Positions 50,301-64,000 of a stretch of DNA of 64,000 nt are shown here, piece by piece. The stretch covers positions 10,456,193 through 10,520,192 of the forward strand of contig OZ017768.1 in the NCBI GenBank assembly GCA_963969345.1, given 5' to 3'. This DNA comes from Turbatrix aceti (Eukaryota; Nematoda; Chromadorea; Rhabditida; Panagrolaimidae). The notes below the pieces were generated by a model. That model was given only the letters and a program-made list of their open reading frames with translations, was not told the origin of the DNA and did not search any database. The position numbers were made by a program, and so were the translations under genes. Every line of letters begins with the position of its first letter. Positions within the stretch are counted from its first letter, which is position 1.

Positions 50301-52479
50301 CTATTCGGAGAAAATGTCTGGAACCATGCCAGCACTGTTCAATTTTTTTTGTTGAAACATTGTTTTTTTAATTGAAATTTTGTTTCTCAAATCTCATTTA
50401 TGTATGCCGCAGCTCATCCCATTCTATTATAGTCTATTTCTACAACAAAAAAAATTTAAAAAAAACAAGAAAGCTCGTCAGTTGGTTTTTTTTTCTAATC
50501 CAAATTCCGTCATTGACCGGCATTGGTAATGAGTTCGTGGCACATACCACTGACTTACTTGGCATTCAAGCAACAACAACAAAAAAGGGGATGCGTCGAA
50601 TAAATAAAAAATAAAGAAAAGTGGTTACCATTGATTGACTTGTTAACTTGTCTCGGCAAAGCCAACAACACACAACTAAACTTTTTTTGCCTTTTTTTTC
50701 ATGCTTTGTTTGCAGATTTAAAAAAAGCGGAATTTTGGTACAAAAAATGTTATTTATTATTTTTAGCGCAATTTTTTTTACGATAACGATCTTCTGTTGC
50801 GATTTGCGCTACATATTTCGCCCTTTTTGCGCAGCCGTTAGTCGACAATGTGTGAAAACAAGATCGTAAATAAAAGGTTTTTTTGTTGTCCTTCATGCAC
50901 GAAACCTATTTTAAAGCCGTTGACAACTAGGAAATTAGTCAAAAAGTTTCACTTTTTTAAAGAAATATGTACTTGATGTTTTCAAATTTAATAAAATTTC
51001 CGCTTTCAAAAATTTACTCTTTCTCGTTTTTTGACTGTTGTTTACGATCTCCTGTTCACTACGCTGAACTCTGTGCTGTGAACTGAATCCACCTTTTATC
51101 GAGTCAACGATATCCCCCAACACAAAGGGCTCTCCAAATCACTTCAAGTCATGCTCCCATTCCTCTTCTATCATAAATACTTTGCACTTGAAATCTTGAA
51201 ATTGCATCCAATGCGCAATCTTTTTTTTTACTTTTGATTTCTTTTTTTGTTATTTTGACAAATTGAACACTCAATTTGTCACGCAGCCAAAGTTATCCTC
51301 ACACGTTCACTTTTTTCTTCCTGTGTTTTTTGACAGTCAATTATAAAGCAAAGAACGGTTCAAAGTATTTATAGTCGACAGACAAAATCCGAGTAAAAAA
51401 ATAAACGTCATAAGCGTGTTTTAAATTGATTTTGACACCCTACTCCCTCTAAACTTCCTTCTTTATCCCCCTTTGTTGGTGTAAAATTTTTTTCTTCACA
51501 GTTTATGAAAATTAAAGTGGAAGGAAGATCCTTATCGTCCTCATTTCTTTTTTCTCCTGCCCGTGAATATTTATCCACAAATGTGTTAAAAAAAGTGCAA
51601 GTAAGCGAGCGTGTCGATGAGAAGTAGGAAGACAGGAGGACACTGCAGGACTGCGAGCTGACATTGACAATGTGATATTATGAAGAAGTGGTTTTAGAAG
51701 AGAAAAAAATATGTGAAACCAGAAACTATTCTGCATTATTAGTTTTAGATAGCGTGATAATATTAAAGTTGTAAATGCATTTTCTATCGTTTAAAAGTGC
51801 GTAAATTTTTTATCTTTAAAACGTAGTTTGTTGGCAATAACCATTTTTTTACCAAAAATAACTTATTTTTTTCTGAATTGATTTCATAATAAATATTTTT
51901 TCACTATGACAAAAACATTCTTAAAAATAATTTTTGAACAACACTATTTTATCACCAAAAGTGCACAGTAATTCTTGTGAGAATATAAAAATTATAAATA
52001 TTTATTAATTTTTTATTTAGAAAAGTTGCATGCAATTTTTTCATCCATTCGGATTCAAATGCGCATCACCGAGAAGAAACCCAGAAAAAGTATTGTTCAA
52101 TTTTAAGAAATTGAATTTCAAATTGTTCTATATTTAGTTGATTCATCTTCAGAATTCATTACATTACTTTTGCAAAAAAAAATTCGTGACGCGAACTCCT
52201 TTGAGTTTACAGTACAATAAATAACTCTTTTCCAATGATTTACAGCCACCTTTCCTCCCATCATTCCCTGATTTCATTCAGAAAGAACTCGAAAACAAAA
52301 AAAAATAATTTTTTTATTTTTAACTTGCTGGTAAAAAAACACATTTCCGTTTTTTCAAAATCTGTGATCTTCTTCTCATTCGCTTCTTCGGCCCTTCTTC
52401 GACATCAGTGCGAGTTTGATGCATCGACGTCACCGGTGGAGGCTGTTTGTTGTTGCACGGTCGTAAACGAACAAAACCA
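47324..52479. other. Non-coding interval (5 kb) before the proximal PKC first exon
   Basis: No exon supported. An open frame at 49159-49491 (110 codons) is Cys/Phe/Tyr-rich and lacks splice sites. A short hairpin-forming word (gaatagcgagtacactattc, about 50286-50305) resembles sequences inside PKC introns near 53620 and 54360. The promoter of the 52480 exon should lie at the right end. Confidence 0.4.
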
Positions 52480-56208
<3,729 letters not shown>

Positions 56209-56585
56209 ATGCTTCCAGTCAAAGTTGTTAGCGTCTAGCGTTTACAGCTTTAATGAAAAACTTGGACCGGCAGAGTAGTTTTTGGACTAAAATTGGATCT
56301 CTTATCCTTGGATCTCTAACAAAAAATTGATAAAACAAACAACATGTGCTAACTTTTTTATCTTTCATTTATAACATCCGACTATTTTTTACGTTCACCA
56401 AAATAGTAATATTCTACTCCAATTGTACTCTCTGTATGCTCTACATGACCATGTTTCAGGAAATATAAAAAAATAAGTGAAAACAATAAAAAACTATGAA
56501 GAAACAAAAGATTTTTTTACGTTGTACAGGCAATAAACTTGTCGTTTTCAATTGCGGTTAGAAGTCTTGACACGAAAGTTTCCCT
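56209..56585. other. Convergent 3' region between PKC and peptidase genes
   Basis: Plus-strand poly(A) signal aataaa at 56485-56490, with another at about 56531, probably ends PKC isoform B. No clear minus-strand aataaa was found for the peptidase, whose 3' UTR must overlap this interval. Confidence 0.55.
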
Positions 56586-58890
56586 TTAGTTGGACCACAC
56601 CTTGCAGCGATCTTTCTCGGCATGATACATCGGGGAACCTATTTTACACTTGAAGTCCTTGGCAAATTGCGGAATATTTTGAAGAACTTGATTAACCCGG
56701 CATTTTTCTGGAGAATGCACGCTCGTAGCTATAACTTCTTCTATTTCTTTTTTAGATATGCTGCTGCACCACTTTCGCGCAGAAGCGATCCAGAAGATTT
56801 GATTCATCGAAAATTTCTGCAGATGGGGGAGTCTGGGCTCTTCTTTGCCCTTCCGTTCGACGTCGATCAATCTTCGGTACGCTTTGTACGCCGCGATTAG
56901 GCCACCAATATCGGCGATATTTTCACCCTGCGTGCGAATGCCGTCCGCGCAGTGAATATTGTCATAGGGACAGCAGTTCGCGTTGTACTGCTTTATGACG
57001 CACTGAGCCATGTTGTCAAAAGCCTCCGAGCTGTTCTCCGAAAGGATTCTGCAAGGCGAGGTTTTGCACTTTCCATCGGCGAACCGAATGCCGGTGTTGT
57101 CATAGCCGTGAACAAGTTCGTGTCCCACAATATGACCCAGTCCACCGTAGTTTACCGCCTGGGGGAAATTCACGTCAAATTGAGGCCAGAGCATAATACC
57201 TAAAAATGAGGTAAATTGTTACCGAATAAATTATCTTTCGTTTTTTTTTGTTTACCCAAAGGTATGCTTATTGTGTTATCCATCGGACTGTACTGCGCGT
57301 TAAGTAGGGAAGGGTTGTCTATTACACTTTTAAAATCGACGCCAGCACTTTGCATTTTGGAGGCCAACGAACTAGCTTCCATTAGCACCAAGTAGACATC
57401 AAAGAAGTCATCCTGTGATACGTTAAGAACACCTTGAAAATATGTGTGCAAATTGTCTAGTATTATTGTTTTGTTGTCAAAATCGTACCAAGCCGGCCAG
57501 CCACTGTCGAGCTTGAGCTTATTTTCTAAAATTGTAATAATAGTTTTTTATGATTCCAAAAACCAACTTTTTTGGATAATTTCCTGGCGAGACTCTTCAT
57601 CAACCCAGTCCAACTTGACAACTGTGTCAGTAAAAGCGTTGACCAATCTGTCGACAAAAGGAGCGATGCTGGCATTCGCTTTCACTCGATCCGACCTGCT
57701 AGCCACGTACATGAAATTCATAGCCACGGGCATATAAGTTGACATAACTTTTGCGCAGTGTAGAGAGGCGATTGTAGAATTAAAAGGATGCGGCGGAGGT
57801 GCGAGGAAGTCATCTTCAAACTTTTCAAGCAATTTCAATCCTAGGTAATTCATGACTATGACCTGAGGATTTTTCATGTTGGTCAAGACGGTATTTAGAG
57901 TTGAGAAGTACAAATAATCAGTGACAACAAGAGGAGTTGATGCATTGACGGAAAAAAAAGGCGTTGAAAAGAAGCTTTCTAAATCGATGACCGGGTGAAC
58001 GGCAGCAAAGAGTGAAAAATTGTTGTATATTTGTGCTATGCCGTCATTGTAATCTATTACATCGTCTGTAGTGTCAGATCCCATAGTTAGTGCCGTTTCG
58101 AATTGAATAATGTCGTCAACAACTTTTTGAATTTCGGCCTGGCTGAAAACCTCGCTGAGTCCGGTGGCATTTAAAAATCTTCCAATGAGATTCAATCGCT
58201 TGTTGCGCAATGCGATAAGGGGTTCAAGGGATGCAGTTTGGGGCAGTAGCACTTCTTTCTGCAGTGAGATCTAAAATTTGTCTTTGGATGGAATACATCA
58301 GCGGTTAAAAATTTTGGTTTGAAAAAGTGTATCGTTTTTTTCTTGTTTGCCGCACACTCTTTTTATTAACAAACCTGATCAACTTGCACACGAGTCTCTA
58401 ACTTTTTCGCATAAAATAGTCCGTCAATGCCGTATTTTGCTTTCCATTGTCCCATTAATGTGAAAACGTTACTCCATGTCATGTTCATTTTACCCTGATC
58501 AACCGGAAAGAATCCTAAATTATGTTTTAGGATATCCAGAATCCGAGCTGCAGCAGTCTTCGAAGGATTTTTTTGGTTGCGAAGGCATGAATTGTAGCCA
58601 TGCTTAAAAATGCGCTCTGTGAGCGAAGAAGCGTCCTTGACGGTATCCAAGTGAGCCAAAATTTTTTTGTACGCCCAAGATGTATTTTGAGCTAATCCCG
58701 TTTCGCCAGGAGCACAGACGTAGTCGTAAAAATTGTCGCAGGGATCTACCTTTTCGTTGAGGCCTTCGAAGAGCACATGCGCGGCATCTGCGTAGCCCTT
58801 TTTGTTGTAAGCAGGTTTCTTTTTATCAATTTTGCCGGAGATAGCCGGAATCACAGAGGCGAGGATAACAAGTTGTAGAAGATGAGACAT
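56586..58890 (-). CDS. Secreted neprilysin-like M13 zinc metallopeptidase (copy A)
   Basis: Minus-strand exons 58890-58375, 58270-57568, 57525-57256 and 57199-56586 sum to 2103 nt (700 aa). M13 enzymes cleave peptides on the N-side of hydrophobic residues outside the cell. Residues 1-19 (MSHLLQLVILASVIPAISG) form a signal peptide with no membrane anchor, so the enzyme should be secreted. The N-terminal domain has DPCDNFYDYVC. The catalytic motif is HELVH (523-527), the third zinc ligand Glu is in ENIAD (589-593), and the C-terminus has CKVWSN in the place of the usual CxxW end. All zinc ligands are intact. The substrate-binding NAFY motif reads NAQY (482-485), an unusual change. Several N-glycosylation sequons. 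An actctcag acceptor ends 2 nt before the ATG. Confidence 0.95.
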
Positions 58891-59626
58891 AGCTGAGAGT
58901 GATACAAGAAATCTGAAAATTTCTCTTAAGTAACACTATTTGAAGTGTCTGCCTGCCACGTAAATTTCGTGGCGTGCTTTTATGGGTGATAACGCTTATA
59001 ATTAAACACGCAGGCAATCAAAAAAGCCAGAAAACCATTGATTGTAATGGGTTTTATATTACACGATCACACTTACGCTGTAACGATATGCCTGATTCCA
59101 GCGCGGCAACGGCAGCGGGAAAACGTTCTCATCCCCGTGTTAATTGCTGTTCCAGCGAGGCTTCTATGGCTCGCGATACTGTAGCCAAGACGACGTGTTT
59201 ATTTCTATGAGACTGGCTACCGTTTAATTTGAGAATCGAGCAGATTAAATTTTAACAAATTACAATAGTATGTACTGATCAAAAAAATCAAAAAAAACTT
59301 GGATTCTGATAAAAAATATAATGACTATTGGATTTAAAGCATTTAGACACCTGTGTCCGATATCCGTCGTGTTTCGTCTCTGATACGTATAATACGTTTT
59401 GATAGACTCGCTTTTTGTATGTCCATTACATCTTGTGTTGTACACGCTTTCCTTTTACGGCTGAGATTGTTTTTTGTTTTTTTGAATTTACAAACGATCA
59501 ACAACGTCAACTACAGCAAGTTAGCCGGCCATAAGCGTTGCTCTTTCCCAGGCATCACACTTTTCAATGTTGATTGATTGATTTGTATTCATTTATTTAT
59601 CACAAATTCTGAAAACATGCAGTAAA
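58891..59626. promoter_or_regulatory. Upstream region of peptidase A
   Basis: A TGATAA word at 58987-58992 lies about 100 bp upstream of the start codon. TGATAA is the core of GATA-factor sites that drive gut genes in nematodes; this assignment is inference from one site. The plus-strand stretch 59091-59210 looks GC-richer (MPDSSAATAAGKRSH-like frame) but has no supported gene structure. Confidence 0.3.
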
Positions 59627-59845
59627 TCAACAATAGTAAGGCGTCATGACATTAAAAGCCACTTTGTGAGCCGATTTACTAGTTGACAAGGGAAGTGCGA
59701 TTTGTGGTTTTTCAGCAATGTTGAGGGCTTGCTCCACGTAGGCGTCAAGGGCTCGGTTTGTCAGAGTTGGAGCGATCGTATGGCAGTTCTTTTTTCCACC
59801 ACAACAGTTTTAGGGAGTTTTCAATGAAATCGTCCAAGTCGTCGT
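59627..59845 (-). pseudogene. Broken coding relic of unknown origin
   Basis: On the minus strand one frame reads DDLDDFIENSLKLLWWKKEL and a second, shifted by one, continues TLTNRALDAYVEQALNIAEK...VMTPYYC and ends at TGA 59629-59627. Both have protein-like composition, unlike the AT-rich surroundings. They overlap across a likely frameshift near 59795-59800. There is no start codon or clean splice acceptor. LLWWKKE faintly recalls the WW region of hAT transposases, but the rest does not match, so the origin is open. It is not part of either peptidase gene. Confidence 0.35.
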
Positions 59846-59973
59846 TTCTTCGTCATGTTTTATGTATATTTATAATATAAAATTAATGAATGAATAGGTT
59901 AAGTCATTTTAGTCAAAAATATTATGGCTAATCAGCAACGAACAACTGGGCAACACGTCTAAGCCATTGGAAG

Positions 59974-60169
59974 CAGTGTTGTCGGGTACCCGAAAATGTC
60001 GGGTACCCGACCCGAAGACCCTACCCGGACCCGAAAATTTCGGGTACCCGACCCGAAAATCCGACCCGGACCCGAAACTTTCGTGTACCCGACCCGAAAT
60101 TTCGGGTATTTCGGGTCGGGTCCGAGTTCGGGTCGGGTCCGAGTTCGGGTCGGGTACCCGACAGCACTG
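59974..60169. mobile_element. 196-bp hAT-type miniature element (MITE)
   Basis: Terminal inverted repeats of 20 bp, CAGTGTTGTCGGGTACCCGA at the left and its reverse complement with one mismatch at the right, are flanked by a perfect 8-bp direct repeat, attggaag (59966-59973 and 60170-60177). An 8-bp target duplication and CAGTG ends are hallmarks of hAT transposons. The inside is a GC-rich palindromic series of cgggtacccgaccc and its complement. There is no coding capacity, so it needed transposase from elsewhere. Confidence 0.9.
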
Positions 60170-60229
60170 ATTGGAAGCCACAAGATCAGCCAGTGACCCC
60201 TCCCCCCCAGCGCTGGTCAGACGCTCGAA

Positions 60230-60752
60230 AAGTCACTCTTTCGTGCGTCGTGGCAGCCAACTCTGGCCGCACCAAACCGCTTTTCTGATCAGTTGACTTT
60301 TTACTAGTGGCAAATAAATGCTACCACATATACTAAACGCCGTTTTTTTGCCCGAAAAGAAAATAAGGGTTTTTCGACTGACTGACCAAGTAAGGGGCAA
60401 AGAAAAAGTCACCCATTCGTGCGTCGTGGCAGCCAACTCTGGCCGCACCAAACCGCTTTTCTGATCAGTTGACTTTTTACTAGTGGCAAATAAATGCTAC
60501 CACATATACTAAACGCCGTTTTTTTGCCCCAATAGAAAATAAAGGTTTTTTGACTGACTGATCAAGTAAGGGGCAAACAAAAAGTCACCCATTCGTGCGT
60601 CATGACTGGCCGCACCAAACCGCTTTTATGAAATAAATGCTAATAAATGGCAAATAAATGCTACCATCCATACTAAAACGCCGTTTTTTGCCCAAAAATA
60701 AAAAAAAGGGTTTGCATCGTTTTTTGATTGACTGACCAACTGAAGAACGGTT
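60230..60752. repeat. 176-bp tandem repeat, three copies
   Basis: Units start near 60230, 60406 and 60582 (period 176 bp). Copies 1 and 2 are nearly identical through tcgtgcgtcgtggcagcc, aaaccgcttttctgatcagt and aaatgctaccacatatacta. Copy 3 is degenerate, with deletions. No coding frame. It lies between the two hAT-type elements. Confidence 0.88.
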
Positions 60753-60777
60753 TGGCTTGTGTCGGTTGATCAGTTCC

Positions 60778-61304
60778 CAAGGTGTTGCATTTGAACTATT
60801 TACGCTAGCAGCGCAGAATGAAGAATAGACCGAATAGGCAGTACTTATTTTACACTGCTTATTTTCTTCATTTTAAGCAAAGAATTATTTTCATGAAAAT
60901 AAGAACAAGCAAATCAGGCGGTGCTTATTTTCATGATTTTAATACCTCATTAGAATAAAGCTGCTTAAAAATCGCAAAATAAGCAGCTATTTTTACTATT
61001 CCGATCATGAAGTTAAAATTTTTGCATCAAAATCAAAAAAAAAACAAAGCTGAAATGCAGTTTTCGTGTTCAGACCCAACGAGATATTTCATTGCAAAAA
61101 TTTTACATGCGGGTTATTTTTCTCCCCCTAATGTCGGAAATAAGCAAAATAAGCAGGTCTGGAAACCAGCAGTATTATTTTTTTGAAAATAATTCATTGC
61201 CTATTTTTGAACAAAATAGGCAGAGATTATTTTGCGCGGCTTGTGCTACGCAGAATCGAAAATTTACATTGGCAGGAGGTAAGCTATCCAAATGCAACAC
61301 CTTG
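60778..61304. mobile_element. 527-bp hAT-type non-autonomous element
   Basis: Perfect 16-bp terminal inverted repeats (CAAGGTGTTGCATTTG at 60778-60793 and its complement at 61289-61304) are flanked by a perfect 8-bp direct repeat, tcagttcc (60770-60777 and 61305-61312). Inside, gcttatttt and aaaataagc words recur in both orientations, as expected for subterminal transposase-binding repeats. It carries no transposase. The ends differ from those of the 59974 element, so it belongs to a different hAT family. Confidence 0.9.
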
Positions 61305-61487
61305 TCAGTTCCGCACGTTGCCGTAACTTGCCGGCACTATCTGGTGGTGAACTTCAGTCCCCATTTTTTTTACAAAAAAAACTTTTAAATGTCATAAATT
61401 GAGCTACAGTATATTTTTATTCATTTCCAAATGGATCGCGTGTGGTGCCATGCAATTGTGAAAAAAAGTCGATACGAAAATTGATCT

Positions 61488-63798
61488 TCAGTTGGACCAC
61501 ACCTTGCAGCGATCTTTCTCGGCGGGGAACATCCGGGATCCTGTTTTGCATTTGAAATCCTTTGCAAAATCCGGCAGATTTTGGAGCACTTGATTAACCC
61601 GGCACTTTGAGGGCGAATGAACATTCGTAGCAAACTTTTCTTCGATTTCATCTTTACTCATGTTGCTGCACCATTTTCTCGCGGAAGCGATCCAAAAGAT
61701 TTGACTTGACGTAAAAGCTTCCAAACCCGAGAGCCTTGGTTCTTCTATGCCCTTCCGTTCGACGTCGATGAATCTTCGGTACGCTTTGTACGCCGCGATC
61801 AGTCCGCCAATATCCGCAATATTCTCATTCTTCGTGCGGGTGCCGTCCACGCAGTGAATATTGTCAAAAGGGCAACAATGCACGTTGTACCGCTGCACGA
61901 CGCATTGGGCCATGTCGTCAAAAGCCTCGGAGCTGTTCTCCGAAAGGATTCTGCAGGGCGTGGTTTTGCATTCACCATCAGTGAACCGGATACCGGTGTT
62001 GTCATACCCGTGGACTAGTTCATGACCGATCACGTGACCGAGTCCACCGTAGTTTACTGCCTGGGGGAAAGTTGCGTCGAAGAGGGGCCAAGTCACGATG
62101 CCTGTAAATAAACTTTAACTTATTACCGCATAACATAGTCCTCCCCCTAAATTCTACATAAATAAATATAAGAGATTACCCAATGGAATGTTCATCGTGT
62201 TCTTGAACGGTTGATAATGAGCGTTGTTCTCGGAAGGGTTTTCTACAATATCCTCAAAAAATCTGTCAGCATCTTTGGCTCTTGTTGCCTCCTCGCTAGC
62301 TTCCATTAGCACCAAGTAGATATCAAAGAAGTCATTCTGTGATACGTTAAGAACATCTTGAAAATGGGTGTGCAAATCGTCTAGTATTATTGTTCTGTTG
62401 TCAAAATTGTACCAAGCCGGCCAGCCACTGTCGAGCTTGAGTTTGTTTTCTAAATTGTAAAAATGATTTTTTTTAAGTTTTTGACGACTAACTTTTCCGG
62501 ATAATTTTTTGTCTAGATTCCTCGTCCACCCAATGTAAATTGACAACTGTATCAGCAAAAGCGTCTGCCAAAGCGTGCAGCATAGGATCGATACTTGCTT
62601 TTGCCTCTACCCGATCCGACCTGCTGGATACGTACATGAAATTCTTAGCAACGGGCATATAAGTTGACATGACTTCTGCGCAGTGTCGAGTGGCGTTTGT
62701 AGAATTGAAAGGATGCGGCGGAGATGTGAGGAAATCAGATTCAAACTTTTCCAGCAACTTCAACCCCAAGTAATTCATGACTGTGACCTGAGAATTGTTT
62801 CTGCTGGTAATGACGGCATTTAAAGTTGAAAAGTACAAATAATCATTAACAGCGATTTTTGTCGATGTATTCACCGGAAAAAGAGGCGTCGAAAAAAAAC
62901 TTTCCAGATCGATGGTCGGGTGAACAGCGGCAAAGAGCGAAAAATTGTTGTAAACCGAAACTGTGTCTTTTTGGTATGTTATAACCTTTTCTTTGGAGAC
63001 AAGTCCCATGGTGAGAACGCCTTCGAAATCGATAATGTCGTCGACCACTTTTTGGACCTCAACTTTGCTAAAGGCTTCGGTGAGTCCGGTTGCGTTGAAA
63101 AAAGTCCCAATCAGCTTGACGCGCTTGTCGCGGAATGCGTTGCGTTTTGCTAGGGCTGCTGTCGGTGGATGAAGTACTTCTTTCTTCAATTGGATCTAAA
63201 ATGTGTTTTTGGATGTCCATTCACGAAAAATAAATTCGTAACAACTATTATATTGCATACGATACACTCAACTCACCTGATCAAGCTTTACAAAATTTTT
63301 GTACTTGGTGACCTTGAACAGTCCGTCAATGCCGTACTTTGCCTTCCACTGCCCCATAAGTGCAAAGACATAACTCCAGGTTAAATACTTTTCACCCTGA
63401 GCAACCGGAAAGAATCCCAGATCGTCCCTCAAGATATCCAAGATTCGTGCTGGAGCATTCGTCGAAGGAGAATTCTGGTTGTAAAGGCATGACCTGTAGC
63501 CATGCTCAAAAATGCGTTCTGTCAGCGAAGACGCATCGTTGACGGTGGCCACGTGAGACACAATTTGTTCGTACATCCAAGATACATTTTGTGATATACC
63601 AAAATTGCCAGTATACGAACCACAGACATACTCGTAAAAGTCGTCGCAAGGATCTGCGTTCTGGTTAAAGCCTTCGATGAGCATTTTTGCTGCGTCGGCG
63701 TAGCCCTTGGCGTTGTATTCAAGGGTTGAATTTGGGATACCGGCGTGGATAACTGGAATCAATAAGGAAAGGATAAAAAGTTGTAGGAGATACTGCAT
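61488..63798 (-). CDS. Secreted neprilysin-like M13 zinc metallopeptidase (copy B)
   Basis: Minus-strand exons 63798-63277, 63195-62493, 62449-62180 and 62101-61488 sum to 2109 nt (702 aa). Exons 2-4 are exactly as long (703, 270, 614 nt) as those of copy A, with the same phases, so the two are tandem duplicates. ATG 63798 was chosen over 63825 because it starts the signal peptide MQYLLQLFILSLLIPVIHAG, aligned with copy A. HELVH lies at 525-529, followed by ENIADIGG and the C-terminal CKVWSN; zinc ligands are intact. The NAFY position reads NAHY, again changed but differently from copy A. NVSW, NATG and NVSQ are among several glycosylation sequons. It is expected to be an active secreted peptidase with its own substrate preference. 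Confidence 0.95.
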
Positions 63799-64000
63799 AG
63801 CTTTATGTGTCGGGTAAACAAACAAGTTTTTTGAGCGAGTGAGAACATGAAAGCATAAATTTGGTGGTCATTATTTAGTGAGAAATTTGCATGTTGACAA
63901 CAAAAATTATGGAAAAAAAATTGCATATTGACAGCAAATTTCCTCTTGGACGGCGATCAATTCAAATTCAAAATATATATGTATTATATTTCAATTCCGA
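63799..64000. promoter_or_regulatory. Upstream region of peptidase B
   Basis: Only 202 bp remain before the window edge. An AG dinucleotide lies 2 nt before the ATG but lacks a T-rich tract, so trans-splicing there is less clear than for copy A. No TGATAA or TATA box is seen. Confidence 0.3.

Overview
The window is nuclear DNA of a small-genome metazoan. Five things point to a nematode: AT-rich non-coding DNA, many introns of only 42-60 bp with T-rich 3' ends (tttttag or tttcag), splice acceptors lying 1-14 nt before several start codons (as in spliced-leader trans-splicing), secreted M13 peptidases in tandem, and a conventional PKC with several alternative first exons as in C. elegans pkc-2. 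No species can be named from the sequence. There are no rRNA, tRNA or CRISPR features I can support.

Layout. (1) 1-10012, minus strand: two tandem ABCA-type lipid-transporter paralogues. The upstream copy (10012-4454) is complete, with seven exons and 1700 aa. The downstream copy (2658 to the left edge) is cut by the window after its first half. A 1.3-kb fold-back element (3084-4398) lies between them. (2) 12078-15712, plus: a casein-kinase-1-superfamily kinase of 890 aa, convergent with (3) 16364-18786, minus: a class A peptide-type GPCR of 439 aa. (4) 18.8-28.2 kb: a 9.4-kb stretch with no gene I can support. (5) 28154-31199: three compact genes of 124-165 aa, each with one long hydrophobic segment followed by a charged helical tail and no family I recognise. 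Two of them are divergently transcribed from a GC-richer interval. (6) 31.2-56.2 kb: a conventional protein kinase C. Its common exons lie at 52685-55144. At least three alternative first exons (43907, 46876, 52480; perhaps a fourth at 39046) all end in phase 1 and so fit the same acceptor. Two mutually exclusive last exons (55241 and 56056) give different C-tails. (7) 56586-63798, minus: two tandem secreted neprilysin-like (M13) zinc peptidases with identical exon structure (700 and 702 aa). A repeat-rich spacer between them holds two hAT-type miniature elements, both with perfect 8-bp target duplications, and a 176-bp tandem repeat.

Gene models were built by hand. Every multi-exon model given as a gene keeps one reading frame through all junctions, and exon sums are multiples of three. 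The most interesting points are the PKC terminal-exon switch (one isoform carries Asp at the hydrophobic-motif phosphosite, the other Ser), the unrecognised small membrane-protein cluster, and the two hAT elements. The functions given are family-level inferences. No database search was possible.
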